Position numbers and translations under genes: made by a program. The notes under the pieces were generated by a model. That model ran no database searches and was not told the DNA's origin. It saw nothing but the letters and a program-made list of their open reading frames with translations. A DNA stretch of 64,000 nt from Marinobacter sp. S6332. GTDB taxonomy: Bacteria > Pseudomonadota > Gammaproteobacteria > Pseudomonadales > Oleiphilaceae. The DNA lies in assembly GCF_023016045.1 (NCBI RefSeq), contig NZ_JALKAP010000001.1, forward strand, positions 186,001 to 250,000. Reading direction: 5' to 3'. This document shows, in pieces, positions 1-8,050 of the stretch (its first letter is position 1; each line of letters starts with the position of its first letter).

Positions 1-1
1 G

Positions 2-304
2 CCTTGGCGCAAATTGATCAGCCTGCATTTCTGGCTGGTCAGCGCCGGCATTCTGATCTACGTGGTATCGCTCACCGTTGCAGGTTGGAAGCAGGGTGTT
101 GCACTGCTCGATGCGGCCATGCCTTTTATGGACATTGTAAAAATGACACTGCCCGGTCTTCAAGCTCGCACAGTCGGTGGCGCTCTGATGACCCTCGGGC
201 ATCTAGTATTCGCGTTTCATTTCATCGCCATGTTACTGCGCAGTGGGGCCGCCACTGAGCAACCGACTCTCTTCCGCCCAGCCACCAAGGAGAACGCCCA
301 ATGA
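2..304 (+). CDS. ccoN: cbb3-type cytochrome c oxidase subunit I, C-terminal end (partial)
   Basis: The window opens inside this gene; only about the last 100 residues are present. They hold two or three hydrophobic helices (HFWLVSAGILIYVVSLTVAG; a second near GGALMTLGHLVFAFHFIAML) that resemble the last membrane segments of CcoN, the haem-copper catalytic subunit that reduces O2 in the inner membrane. The catalytic histidines lie upstream of the window, so assignment rests on this tail and on the neighbour. The stop TGA at 302-304 overlaps the ATG of ccoO at 301 (ATGA), which indicates translational coupling. Confidence 0.85.
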   Translation, partial: PWRKLISLHFWLVSAGILIYVVSLTVAGWKQGVALLDAAMPFMDIVKMTLPGLQARTVGGALMTLGHLVFAFHFIAMLLRSGAATEQPTLFRPATKENAQ

Positions 305-930
305 AACGTGCTCTCGCAATAATGGTCGGCGCAGCTCTGATTCTGTTGCTGGCCACGCTTACTCTGGTGGTTATGCCTTACCTGCAAATGTCTGCTGAGC
401 AGATACCGCCAGACCTTAAGCCATACACAGAACAACAACAGCGTGGTCGGCAAGTATATATCGCCAATGGCTGTGTTTACTGCCACAGCCAGCAACCGCG
501 CGATCCAAGTTTTGCGCCTGGCGATAAAGCGCGGGGTTGGGGCCGCCCATCGGTGCCCGGAGACTATGCTTACGATGAGCCTCACTTGCTGGGCACCATG
601 CGTACCGGCCCGGACCTGTTCAACATTGGCGCCCGCCAGCCCAGCATCGACTGGCAGCTAATGCACCTGTACAACCCCAGAGCAATCATCAAAGGCAGCA
701 TCATGCCGTCCTACCCTTTCCTGTTCCGCCATGTGGAAGAACCGGTAGAGGGGGACAAAGTGGTGAACATACCACCGCCCTATGGTCCTGAAACCGGCAA
801 AATCGTCGCCACCGAAGATGCGCTGGCATTGGCGGAGTACATGCTCGCCCTTGACCACACTTACCCGGCGCCCACTTTGCCGAAAAAGCAGTCGAATTCC
901 GATGAGCCCAAGGAGAACCGTGCGCCATGA
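301..930 (+). CDS. ccoO: cbb3-type cytochrome c oxidase monohaem subunit II (CcoO)
   Basis: This 209-residue protein has one N-terminal membrane anchor (about residues 5-27), then a periplasmic c-type domain with haem motif C58-V-Y-C-H62 in the CcoO-typical context NGCVYCHSQ. The segments around RTGPDLFNIGAR and KGSIMPSYPFLF are also CcoO-like; the methionine in SIMPSYP is the likely axial ligand. CcoO passes electrons from cytochrome c to the haem b of CcoN. Length is normal for the family. It overlaps ccoN by 4 bases and the next cytochrome gene by 4 bases, so the three are one transcription unit. Confidence 0.93.
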   Translation: MKRALAIMVGAALILLLATLTLVVMPYLQMSAEQIPPDLKPYTEQQQRGRQVYIANGCVYCHSQQPRDPSFAPGDKARGWGRPSVPGDYAYDEPHLLGTMRTGPDLFNIGARQPSIDWQLMHLYNPRAIIKGSIMPSYPFLFRHVEEPVEGDKVVNIPPPYGPETGKIVATEDALALAEYMLALDHTYPAPTLPKKQSNSDEPKENRAP

Positions 931-1583
931 ACCAGCATGATCATCGCGCTCAATTTCGTGAAGCGCCCGAACCGGAAGAAGGCACACGCGCCACGCCAAA
1001 GATCGTATTGGCCTGGATTGCCATACTGATTGTGTGGGGGGTGGGCTATTACGCCTGGCAGATTGGCAAGCCCATGCTGGGTGGTGATAGCCGCTCACCG
1101 GTAGCCACTGTGCAGCAGGCACCCAAATCCGCTGGCTCAAATATCGATAGCAGCGCGGAAGCCCCGGCGAGCGCCGGTGCCGACAGCAGTACAGCAGCCG
1201 CAAAACCCGACGGCAAAGCCATCTACAGTGCTCAGTGCAGTGCTTGCCACCAAGCCAACGGGCAAGGTGTACCGGGCGCCTTTCCACCACTGGCTGGAAG
1301 TGAATGGCTGGTAGCCGATGCGGCTATTCCAGTGGCTATCGTGCACGACGGTTTGCAAGGCAAGATCGAGGTTGCAGGCAACAGTTTTCAAGGTGTCATG
1401 CCTAAATTTGGCGGCACTCTCTCCAATGCAGAGCTGGCTGCTGTTCTGAGCTATGCCCGCAGCGAGTGGGGCAATAGCGCCAACGAGATAGACCCGGCGG
1501 CAGTAGCTGAACATGTGGAACGCTTCGGCGAGCGCGGGGATTGGTCTGCCGAGGAACTGAAGGAGGTTTTCGGGGAGCCCTGA
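927..1583 (+). CDS. membrane-anchored monohaem cytochrome c, probable third cbb3 subunit (CcoP-like position)
   Basis: The protein has 218 residues: a charged N-terminus, one membrane helix (about 26-45), a linker of about 50 residues rich in Ala, Ser and Pro, then one class I cytochrome c domain. The haem motif is C104-S-A-C-H108 and a likely Met ligand sits in GVMPKFGG. It occupies the place of CcoP, but CcoP proteins normally carry two haems and this has one, so it is better called a CcoP-like monohaem subunit. It starts within the ccoO stop (ATGA overlap) and ends one base before the Cu ATPase start. It probably delivers electrons to CcoNO. Confidence 0.8.
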   Translation: MNQHDHRAQFREAPEPEEGTRATPKIVLAWIAILIVWGVGYYAWQIGKPMLGGDSRSPVATVQQAPKSAGSNIDSSAEAPASAGADSSTAAAKPDGKAIYSAQCSACHQANGQGVPGAFPPLAGSEWLVADAAIPVAIVHDGLQGKIEVAGNSFQGVMPKFGGTLSNAELAAVLSYARSEWGNSANEIDPAAVAEHVERFGERGDWSAEELKEVFGEP

Positions 1584-1584
1584 G

Positions 1585-3825
1585 ATGGTCACCAGCAACA
1601 GTAGCACAGCAAAAAAAGAGCAAAACCAGGCCATCCTGATGATTGAGGGGATGCGCTGTGGCAGCTGTGCTATTGCTGTTGAAGCTCTATTGAAGAAACA
1701 GCCTGGCGTTAGTGACGCCGCTGTTAACTTCGCAGCAGACGTTGCTATGGTTTGCTGGGATGGAGAGAGGCCGCCCTTGGCTAAGCTCCAGCAAGCTGTT
1801 GCCCGTCTGGGCTACCGTTTGCACAGTTCGGTTGACCCAGACCGCAGCAAGCTGCAAGCAGAGTCGGTGCGCAAGCATCTACAAAGGCGCCTGGCCGTTG
1901 CAGTGGTTTTCGGCATGTGGAGCATGATGCCAGCCCTGCTGATTTATCTGGCTCCACTGGGTGCGGTAGAGCCGGAAGCTTTATGGCCACTTGCGCTGGC
2001 CAGCGGCCTGTTCGCAGCGCCCGTTGTGCTCTATTCCGGCTCCCATTTCTACCGGGTGGGCTGGCGAACCCTTATTGCAGGTGCGCCGGGCCTAGATAGC
2101 CTGATCTTTCTGGCGGTATTCGCGGCCTGCATTATCTCGGCTTGGCAGCTCGCCGCCGGCAGCTACCACGTGTACTTCGACGCCGCGGTTATGCTGATCA
2201 CTTTCCAACTAATCGCGAGATTACTGGATACCAGCGTGCGTCGGCGCGCCTCGGAAATCATCCGCCGCTATCTTCAGCACGTACCCGAACAGGTCACCCT
2301 CAAAACTGCGACAGGAAAACTGGAAACCCGGCCAGCCGAAGATATTAAAATCGGCGAACGTATTGTTCTCCGGGCCGGTGAACAATTGGCGCTGGATGGT
2401 CAGGTTGTGCAAGGGCAAGGGCAAGCCGATCTCGCCATGCTGACAGGCGAGCACATGCCTCAGCTACTTAGCCCGGGCGCCGAATTGCTAGCAGGCTGCC
2501 AGTTGCTTGAAGGTGAGCTTGAACTGGTCATAACCGCCAGCACCGGCCAGCGCCGCATCGACCGGTTATCCCGCTCCATCAGCGCCCTGCTCAGCCGCAA
2601 AACCACTCTGCAGCGACTCACTGATCGCATTGCCCGCATTCTTTTACCGGTTATCCTAATTGCCGCAGCACTGGCGGTTGGCCTTGCTCTTGCTCAAGGC
2701 GTTCCGGTGCCAGAGGCAGCGGCCCGTGGGCTGGCGGTTATGATCATCAGCTGCCCCTGCGCACTCAGCTTGGCCATCCCTCTGGTGATCACCATGGGCC
2801 ATGCCAATATGATCAACCACGGCATTGTGCTGCAGGATCCAGCGGCTCTTGAGGCTGCCGCCGAAGTAGGTGCGATTGTATTCGACAAAACCGGCACATT
2901 AACTACAGGCGAGCCCAGCGTAGACAGCATCACGCCGTTCGGCCAATGGACCCAAAGGCAGCTATTGCAGTTGGCGCAGGATACGCTCAGGGAATCCATG
3001 CACCCGGTTGCCCGAGGTCTAATGACGGAATTGGCCTCGCCACTTGCCGCAGCTCCAGAGGGCACACGAGAAAGCATTACCGGTGCGGGTACGCGCTGGG
3101 TGAGCGATGCAAGTGTCATTCTGGCGGGTCGCGCGAGCTGGCTAAGGGAACAGGGTGTCGAGGTACCTCCCAGCGAAGATACCGGAATGAGCGTTCATTT
3201 GGCCTGTAATGGGCTTTATGCAGGCAAGATTGGATTTCACGAAACCCTCAGACCGGAGTCGATAGCAACGATCCGCCAACTTGTGCATCAGGGCTACGCC
3301 ACATATTTGCTCAGTGGAGATACCCGCAAGGCTTGTCTCGATCTGGCTAAGCGCCTTGGCATTGCCCCCGAGCACGTACTCTCAGAGTACTCACCCGAGC
3401 AGAAACACAGCTTTATCGACAATCTGGAAAAACAGACTCCCACCGTATTTGTGGGTGACGGCCTCAACGATGGCTTGGCTCTGGCCGGTGCAAGGTTGGG
3501 TATCGCCGTAGGTAACGCCGCTTCCGCCACGGGTGCCGCAGCAGCGATTTACCTCACAGAAAGCATCGGCAGGGTGCCCGCCACCCTGCAATTGGCACAG
3601 CGAGCGCGCAAACTCATGTACCAGAATCTCTTCTGGGCAGTGGGCTACAACGCTCTGGTGATACCGTTGGCGGTTGCGGGCTGGATTCAGCCGGTGATTG
3701 CCGCCATTGCCATGTCCCTCAGCAGCTTCTGTGTTCTGCTCAACAGCCTGCGCATGCAAAAGCAGCTAGCCGGTGATGCGCCAGCCACAACGCCTGCCGT
3801 CAGCCACGTAACTTCTCCGGCCTGA
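1585..3825 (+). CDS. Cu+-transporting P1B-type ATPase, CcoI/FixI-like
   Basis: This 746-residue protein has an N-terminal heavy-metal-associated domain with MRCGSC (M23 to C28), paired membrane helices, the membrane metal motif CPC (C390-P-C392 in IISCPCALS), the phosphorylation motif DKTGTLT (D434) and the hinge GDGLNDG. CPC plus HMA places it with Cu+-exporting ATPases. Its position right after the cbb3 subunits argues for the CcoI/FixI role, which supplies copper for oxidase assembly, rather than general copper efflux. The start ATG is one base after the previous stop. Its last 26 bases overlap the convergent TDT transporter gene. CcoS, CcoH and CcoG are not visible here. Confidence 0.88.
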   Translation: MVTSNSSTAKKEQNQAILMIEGMRCGSCAIAVEALLKKQPGVSDAAVNFAADVAMVCWDGERPPLAKLQQAVARLGYRLHSSVDPDRSKLQAESVRKHLQRRLAVAVVFGMWSMMPALLIYLAPLGAVEPEALWPLALASGLFAAPVVLYSGSHFYRVGWRTLIAGAPGLDSLIFLAVFAACIISAWQLAAGSYHVYFDAAVMLITFQLIARLLDTSVRRRASEIIRRYLQHVPEQVTLKTATGKLETRPAEDIKIGERIVLRAGEQLALDGQVVQGQGQADLAMLTGEHMPQLLSPGAELLAGCQLLEGELELVITASTGQRRIDRLSRSISALLSRKTTLQRLTDRIARILLPVILIAAALAVGLALAQGVPVPEAAARGLAVMIISCPCALSLAIPLVITMGHANMINHGIVLQDPAALEAAAEVGAIVFDKTGTLTTGEPSVDSITPFGQWTQRQLLQLAQDTLRESMHPVARGLMTELASPLAAAPEGTRESITGAGTRWVSDASVILAGRASWLREQGVEVPPSEDTGMSVHLACNGLYAGKIGFHETLRPESIATIRQLVHQGYATYLLSGDTRKACLDLAKRLGIAPEHVLSEYSPEQKHSFIDNLEKQTPTVFVGDGLNDGLALAGARLGIAVGNAASATGAAAAIYLTESIGRVPATLQLAQRARKLMYQNLFWAVGYNALVIPLAVAGWIQPVIAAIAMSLSSFCVLLNSLRMQKQLAGDAPATTPAVSHVTSPA

Positions 3826-4846
3826 ATGATCGCACCAGCCCAATAAAGGTAATGGCCCAGGCAGTCAGGGCAAGGTAAAAAAAGCTGATGGGGATAAAAT
3901 CCAGAAAGTGAAAGCCCAGAGCAGCCGCCATCTCATAGGTGCTGGCTGCATACATCCCTAATGGGAACACCGCTCCCCAATACAAAGGGTCGTATTCCAG
4001 CGGGAACATTTTGTATACATGGCGCCAGATACCCAGAATAAACAGCATGGGTATCCACCAGGTTCCTGTGGCCCAATAGAACACCGAGAAGCCCTTCAGA
4101 AAAGGCAGCAGTGAGTCCAGAAACGGCGCGTCTTTCACATTGACAATCAGCAGGGAGCCGGCCAGCGTCGAGATCGCCATGGCACCCATGTTGATCCAGT
4201 ATGGCGGCGCAAGATCCCCCGGTGAGAATTTGAAAAAGGTATAACGGTAAAAAATCAGCGACATCATCCAGATGTACAGCATGCCGCCCCAAAGCCACAT
4301 AGATAGCGCGAGAAAGTTGACCCCCAGCTTATAAGGCTGAGGCATCTCCACAGCAATCAAGGCACTGAGCACCGCAATGGATTGGGTTGCCACCACTGCC
4401 AACAACCATCCACCAGTAATGCCTTTGTCCAGCGACGGCTTTTCTTCTTTTACCGTAAAGGCCGTAAATATGGTGTAAGTCAGTGCCAGCCAAAGCAGGA
4501 TCGCAAGAACCCAAAGCACCCGCCCGGCCAGAGTAAAATCCGTCAGCATGATAAATTGGCTGCCCAGAACACTGGAGCCCGCAGGCAAGGTAAAAAAACC
4601 GGGGCCACGCAGGTGGTCTATTACATCAAGTAGAAAGGCCTGCCGATAGAGCACAAAGCGTGCAACCGTGGCAGCCCATAATGCTGCGTAAAAACACAGG
4701 TTCAAATAGAACAAGCCTTTGGCAATTACATGAAATTCCAGCATGTGCGCTGCCAAAGAGATAATCCCCGTGGCCATCACCATGCCAAAATAGGCCGGTG
4801 ACAGGTCTTTCAAATCCTTTGCTATACCCCGCCCGCCTGCTTTCAT
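3800..4846 (-). CDS. TDT-family (TehA/SLAC1-like) transporter
   Basis: This 348-residue, very hydrophobic protein has about ten membrane helices. The opening LSPAYFGMVMATGIISLA is typical of the tellurite-resistance/dicarboxylate transporter family (TehA, Mae1, SLAC1 relatives), which conduct anions or dicarboxylates across the inner membrane. The substrate cannot be read from sequence; tellurite, malate, sulfite and chloride are all known in the family. The gene converges on the Cu-ATPase gene and overlaps its end. The first ATG (4846-4844) is kept. Confidence 0.8.
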   Translation of the reverse strand: MKAGGRGIAKDLKDLSPAYFGMVMATGIISLAAHMLEFHVIAKGLFYLNLCFYAALWAATVARFVLYRQAFLLDVIDHLRGPGFFTLPAGSSVLGSQFIMLTDFTLAGRVLWVLAILLWLALTYTIFTAFTVKEEKPSLDKGITGGWLLAVVATQSIAVLSALIAVEMPQPYKLGVNFLALSMWLWGGMLYIWMMSLIFYRYTFFKFSPGDLAPPYWINMGAMAISTLAGSLLIVNVKDAPFLDSLLPFLKGFSVFYWATGTWWIPMLFILGIWRHVYKMFPLEYDPLYWGAVFPLGMYAASTYEMAAALGFHFLDFIPISFFYLALTAWAITFIGLVRSFRPEKLRG

Positions 4847-5158
4847 TTACCAGAACACTCCCTCTTTGGTGCGCGCCTGTCATCAAGTTTGCAGTTTAGT
4901 TCAGGGTTGGGTTGGTTCAACTAAACCGGGGTGATCTGGCACATCCTTGCCTTTAATTCCAAAGCTGCTATGGTGCCGTCAACCTCAATGAAGGAGCTTT
5001 CTATGGTTTCTTTAATCCCACTTTCGATTACCTTCCATTAGTCGGCGAGCCCCGCCACTCGGTGCTCGCGAGCTTTCCTATGTTTTTGTAGAACACAATC
5101 GACAACACGTTTGTGGCACCCGTAACAACAGAATTTTTTAGCAGGCAGAGATACTGAC
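4847..5158. other. 312-base intergenic stretch
   Basis: No convincing gene was found. It separates the diverging TDT transporter and GreA/GreB-like genes and presumably holds both promoters. A 17-codon reading frame (MKELSMVSLIPLSITFH, from about 4988) follows an AAGGAG-like string but has no recognisable product. Confidence 0.4.
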
Positions 5159-5485
5159 ATGATGATGAATGTAGGTTTTAACCTGGGTTCACGTGATATC
5201 AAAACACTTAACGCAAAGCTGGGAAGGATCTACAGCAACCCCATCACATCGCCTAAAAATACGGCTTTGATTGGCAGCACAGTCACGCTGATTAACTGCT
5301 TGGACTCTTCGGTACTCACCTTCCGCTTAACAGATTCCAGTACCGGCCATGACGGCGACAAAGATGACGTATGCATTGGCTCCCCCTTCGGCCTTGCACT
5401 ACTAGGCACCAAGCCGGGAAGCGTGGTTAAGTTAGGGTTGTCCAACGAAGAAGGCCATGCTGTAGTGCTAAAAGTATCAAGCTGA
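5159..5485 (+). CDS. small protein resembling the GreA/GreB C-terminal (Rnk-like) domain
   Basis: The protein has 108 residues. Its second half, with SPFGLALLGTKPGSVVKL, resembles the FKBP-like C-terminal domain of GreA/GreB and Rnk, where the pattern SPLGxALLGxKxGDxV is conserved. That domain binds RNA polymerase near the secondary channel. The N-terminal coiled coil of true Gre factors is absent, so transcript-cleavage stimulation is unlikely; a Rnk-type or regulatory role is possible. Three consecutive ATG codons (5159-5167) make the exact start uncertain. The gene stands alone between a transporter and an AraC regulator. Confidence 0.6.
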   Translation: MMMNVGFNLGSRDIKTLNAKLGRIYSNPITSPKNTALIGSTVTLINCLDSSVLTFRLTDSSTGHDGDKDDVCIGSPFGLALLGTKPGSVVKLGLSNEEGHAVVLKVSS

Positions 5486-5589
5486 CTCTATCGAGCTGAA
5501 ATCCGGTCACTCGGGCATAGCATTCCGGGACTCCCTTGTCACCCGTAATTGACACTGGCGCGCCCGAGTGACATGTTTGCATCCGTTTA

Positions 5590-6651
5590 GTGCAAACAAC
5601 AATAACAGCGCCGAGTACCCCAAGCATGTTGATTTTGACCGGTTTTGGTCTGGCTTGTCTGGTCATTCTACTGATTACCACAACCCACGAATTACACCAT
5701 TCATCCGCTGCGCGGGTGTTTGCGGTTTTTCTCATCGCAAGCGCCGGGTTCTTGCTCCACCCACTCACACCCCCTAGTTGGCAATGGCTCACCCTGAATC
5801 TGGAAGTGATGGTTCCGGCTTTATTTTGGCTGCTTTGCCAGGCTACATTCCGCCAGCGTATCAATCTACGGTCAGGCTGGGGCGCGATGGCGCTTTACAG
5901 CGTGATTGCCCCTTGGACGGCAAGACTGTTCACCAGCCACCAGAGCGCCGAAGGCATGCTGCTGTTTTTCGGCTGGGAACTGGGCGAGTTATTTGAATTT
6001 TTTATCATCGCCAACGGTTTCTGGGTTGTACTCGCAGACTGGCCTGCCGACCTTGTAGAGCCACGCCGAAAGCTTAGGGCTCTTGTTTTATTTATCGCAG
6101 GTACTGCCGTGCTCTTGGTTGCGCTGGCATTCAACTTGGGTACGGCTTACGCGATAAACCGGGCGCTGGTGGTCTCCATTGCCGGTGTTGCAATAGCTAC
6201 GTTCCTGTTGCAAGGCAGGTTCAACGAACTGTCATTGCGCCATGGGCCCACGCCGCCCGTTGAGCCCGAGCATTGTGATCCGGTCGACGACAGCCCTCCT
6301 CAAACAGATGTCCAACTCGAACACGCAGAGCGCCTTTCCAGCCTGATGCAGCAAGGCTATTACCGAACAGAGCATCTGACCCTAAAAATGCTGGCCGAAC
6401 AGCTGGAGCTCCCGGAGTACCGCACCCGGGCACTCATTAATAAGCAATTGGGTTATCGCAACTTCAACGATTACATCAACCAACTACGAATTGCAGAAGC
6501 TTCAAAACGCTTGGTCTCGGACCCGGATACGCCGGTACTCAACATTGCGCTGGATGTCGGATACAGAACTCTCAGCTCATTCAACCGTGCATTCCGAGAA
6601 ATCAAGCAGTCTACGCCTACCGAATTTCGTCGGAATAACACGGTTTCATAG
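5590..6651 (+). CDS. membrane-anchored AraC-family transcriptional regulator
   Basis: The N-terminal 200 residues or so are hydrophobic, with about six predicted membrane helices. The last 90 residues are a typical AraC DNA-binding domain with two helix-turn-helix motifs (LTLKMLAEQLELPEYRTRAL and VLNIALDVGYRTLSSFNRAF). Membrane AraC regulators of this layout usually sense something at or in the membrane. The start shown is GTG; an ATG at 5626 would remove 12 residues, and neither has a clear ribosome site. It converges with the dihaem cytochrome gene (2 bases apart), so it may control that pair. Confidence 0.82.
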   Translation: MQTTITAPSTPSMLILTGFGLACLVILLITTTHELHHSSAARVFAVFLIASAGFLLHPLTPPSWQWLTLNLEVMVPALFWLLCQATFRQRINLRSGWGAMALYSVIAPWTARLFTSHQSAEGMLLFFGWELGELFEFFIIANGFWVVLADWPADLVEPRRKLRALVLFIAGTAVLLVALAFNLGTAYAINRALVVSIAGVAIATFLLQGRFNELSLRHGPTPPVEPEHCDPVDDSPPQTDVQLEHAERLSSLMQQGYYRTEHLTLKMLAEQLELPEYRTRALINKQLGYRNFNDYINQLRIAEASKRLVSDPDTPVLNIALDVGYRTLSSFNRAFREIKQSTPTEFRRNNTVS

Positions 6652-6653
6652 CA

Positions 6654-7949
6654 TTACGGTGCGGGAGAACAACTTGCCGAAGGCAGTTGGTTAATCCAGC
6701 TGCTTACAAGCGCCACGCCTTCTTGATGCACAGTATTGCGTGCAAGTTCTGGCATTTTATGGCGGTTATCGTCCGTCGACATACGGAACAGCAAGTAAGA
6801 ATTATCGGGGCTGCCCGGAATGACATCGTATGGGTATCCCACTTTTCCGCCAGCGACCGGCTCTTTGCAAACGCCAAACTTGCTAGGAGAGTCTGCATAA
6901 ACTCGGTTGTACTCCAGTTGTACACCACTGCTACCAGCAGGCCCAGCGTAATCGGCTGGCAATGTTAGGTCTGCCCGGTGGCAGTGGGCACAGTTAATGT
7001 CGAGGTAGGCACGCGCAGCGCTGTTTAATTCATCGCCACTGAGCGAAGCAACGGGCACCTGATCATTGAACACTGGCGCTTTCTCCACACTCTGCAGATC
7101 AAACGGCAAGCCCGTTAACAGCTCACCTTCCGCTAAATATTGCAGCTGGTTGTATACGGTTCCATCTGCATAGGTAAAGTCTTTGTTCAGATAGCGTGCT
7201 TTCGGGCCAATAGGTAGGAAAATCTGCCCGCGGTCGTCACCCGAACCTGCCAGATTGGGCACAATAGAGTGACACGAACTGCAATCTGCAGCATTTGGCA
7301 CCGAATAATCAAACGTAATCTCTTGCCCCTGATTGTTAATGGTTGTGAGGCCGTTCAGGCGCTTACCGGCGATGGCCAGAGTGGCGTCGGATTCTGACGA
7401 CCAGTAATAAGGCAGCGCAACCCAACCACTGGTGCGATGGATCAGCAACCGAGTTTCAATGACTTGTTCATCGCCATCACGAAAGGCGGTGTTTTCAGGT
7501 AGCGCAAAGGTTTTGGTGATGACCGTTCCTACCGGGAAATCGAGCACTTCCGAAGCGTTGTAGCTAACCGTTTTGCCTTCAGGCACAAATATAAAACGGT
7601 ACTTGCTGGTGTAGTCAGAGAACAAAGCCGTAGACAAGTCATAAGGGACACCGCCCTGAGTTGGTGCCGCAGTTGGGTCACTGGCATTGGTAAACAGGTT
7701 GTAGTCCGAAAGCTTGGGACACGCCTCACTCATCAGCGCGTTCCAATTAACTCCGGAGATGGTCGCATCGCAGCTTCCATCTGCCCCCGTCGGCGCGCCC
7801 GCTCCGGCATTCAGTGCGCTGCTGGCAGGTGGAGGTGTGCCACCACCATCGGGAGCACCGCCGCTACTGTCACTGCTGCTGCCGCCACACGCTGCTAAAA
7901 ACAGAGAGGCTGCCATAATTGCTATTGTCGTTTTATTGTTACTTCTCAT
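6654..7949 (-). CDS. dihaem c-type cytochrome lipoprotein (HNE_0200/SO2930-like family)
   Basis: The protein has 431 residues: a lipoprotein signal peptide with lipobox LFLAAC (C21), a Gly/Ser/Pro linker, and two c-type haem motifs, C223-S-S-C-H227 and C320-A-H-C-H324. The surrounding sequence (FDYSVPNAADCSSCHSI; YLDINCAHCHR; GYPYDVIPGSPDNSYL) matches my memory of the family that TIGRFAMs describes as regularly paired with a beta-helix lipoprotein, as it is here. It should sit in the periplasm or outer membrane as an electron carrier or oxidoreductase; no substrate is known. It lies downstream of the beta-helix gene on the same strand, with about 100 bases between them. Confidence 0.8.
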   Translation of the reverse strand: MRSNNKTTIAIMAASLFLAACGGSSSDSSGGAPDGGGTPPPASSALNAGAGAPTGADGSCDATISGVNWNALMSEACPKLSDYNLFTNASDPTAAPTQGGVPYDLSTALFSDYTSKYRFIFVPEGKTVSYNASEVLDFPVGTVITKTFALPENTAFRDGDEQVIETRLLIHRTSGWVALPYYWSSESDATLAIAGKRLNGLTTINNQGQEITFDYSVPNAADCSSCHSIVPNLAGSGDDRGQIFLPIGPKARYLNKDFTYADGTVYNQLQYLAEGELLTGLPFDLQSVEKAPVFNDQVPVASLSGDELNSAARAYLDINCAHCHRADLTLPADYAGPAGSSGVQLEYNRVYADSPSKFGVCKEPVAGGKVGYPYDVIPGSPDNSYLLFRMSTDDNRHKMPELARNTVHQEGVALVSSWINQLPSASCSPAP

Positions 7950-8050
7950 AGGTAATGCTCTCGTGCCGCAGCGTATGACCGGGGCAAAGCTCCCCGGTCA
8001 TACGCCGTGTTGACTCTCTTACAAGGTCGATTAATGCTCAAAGGGCCTGA

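Noticed and set aside
4937-4950. TGGCAC-N4-TTGC, resembling a sigma-54 promoter ahead of the GreA/GreB-like gene
   Set aside because: The spacing between the GG and GC elements is one base short of the strict consensus, and no activator gene or site lies nearby.
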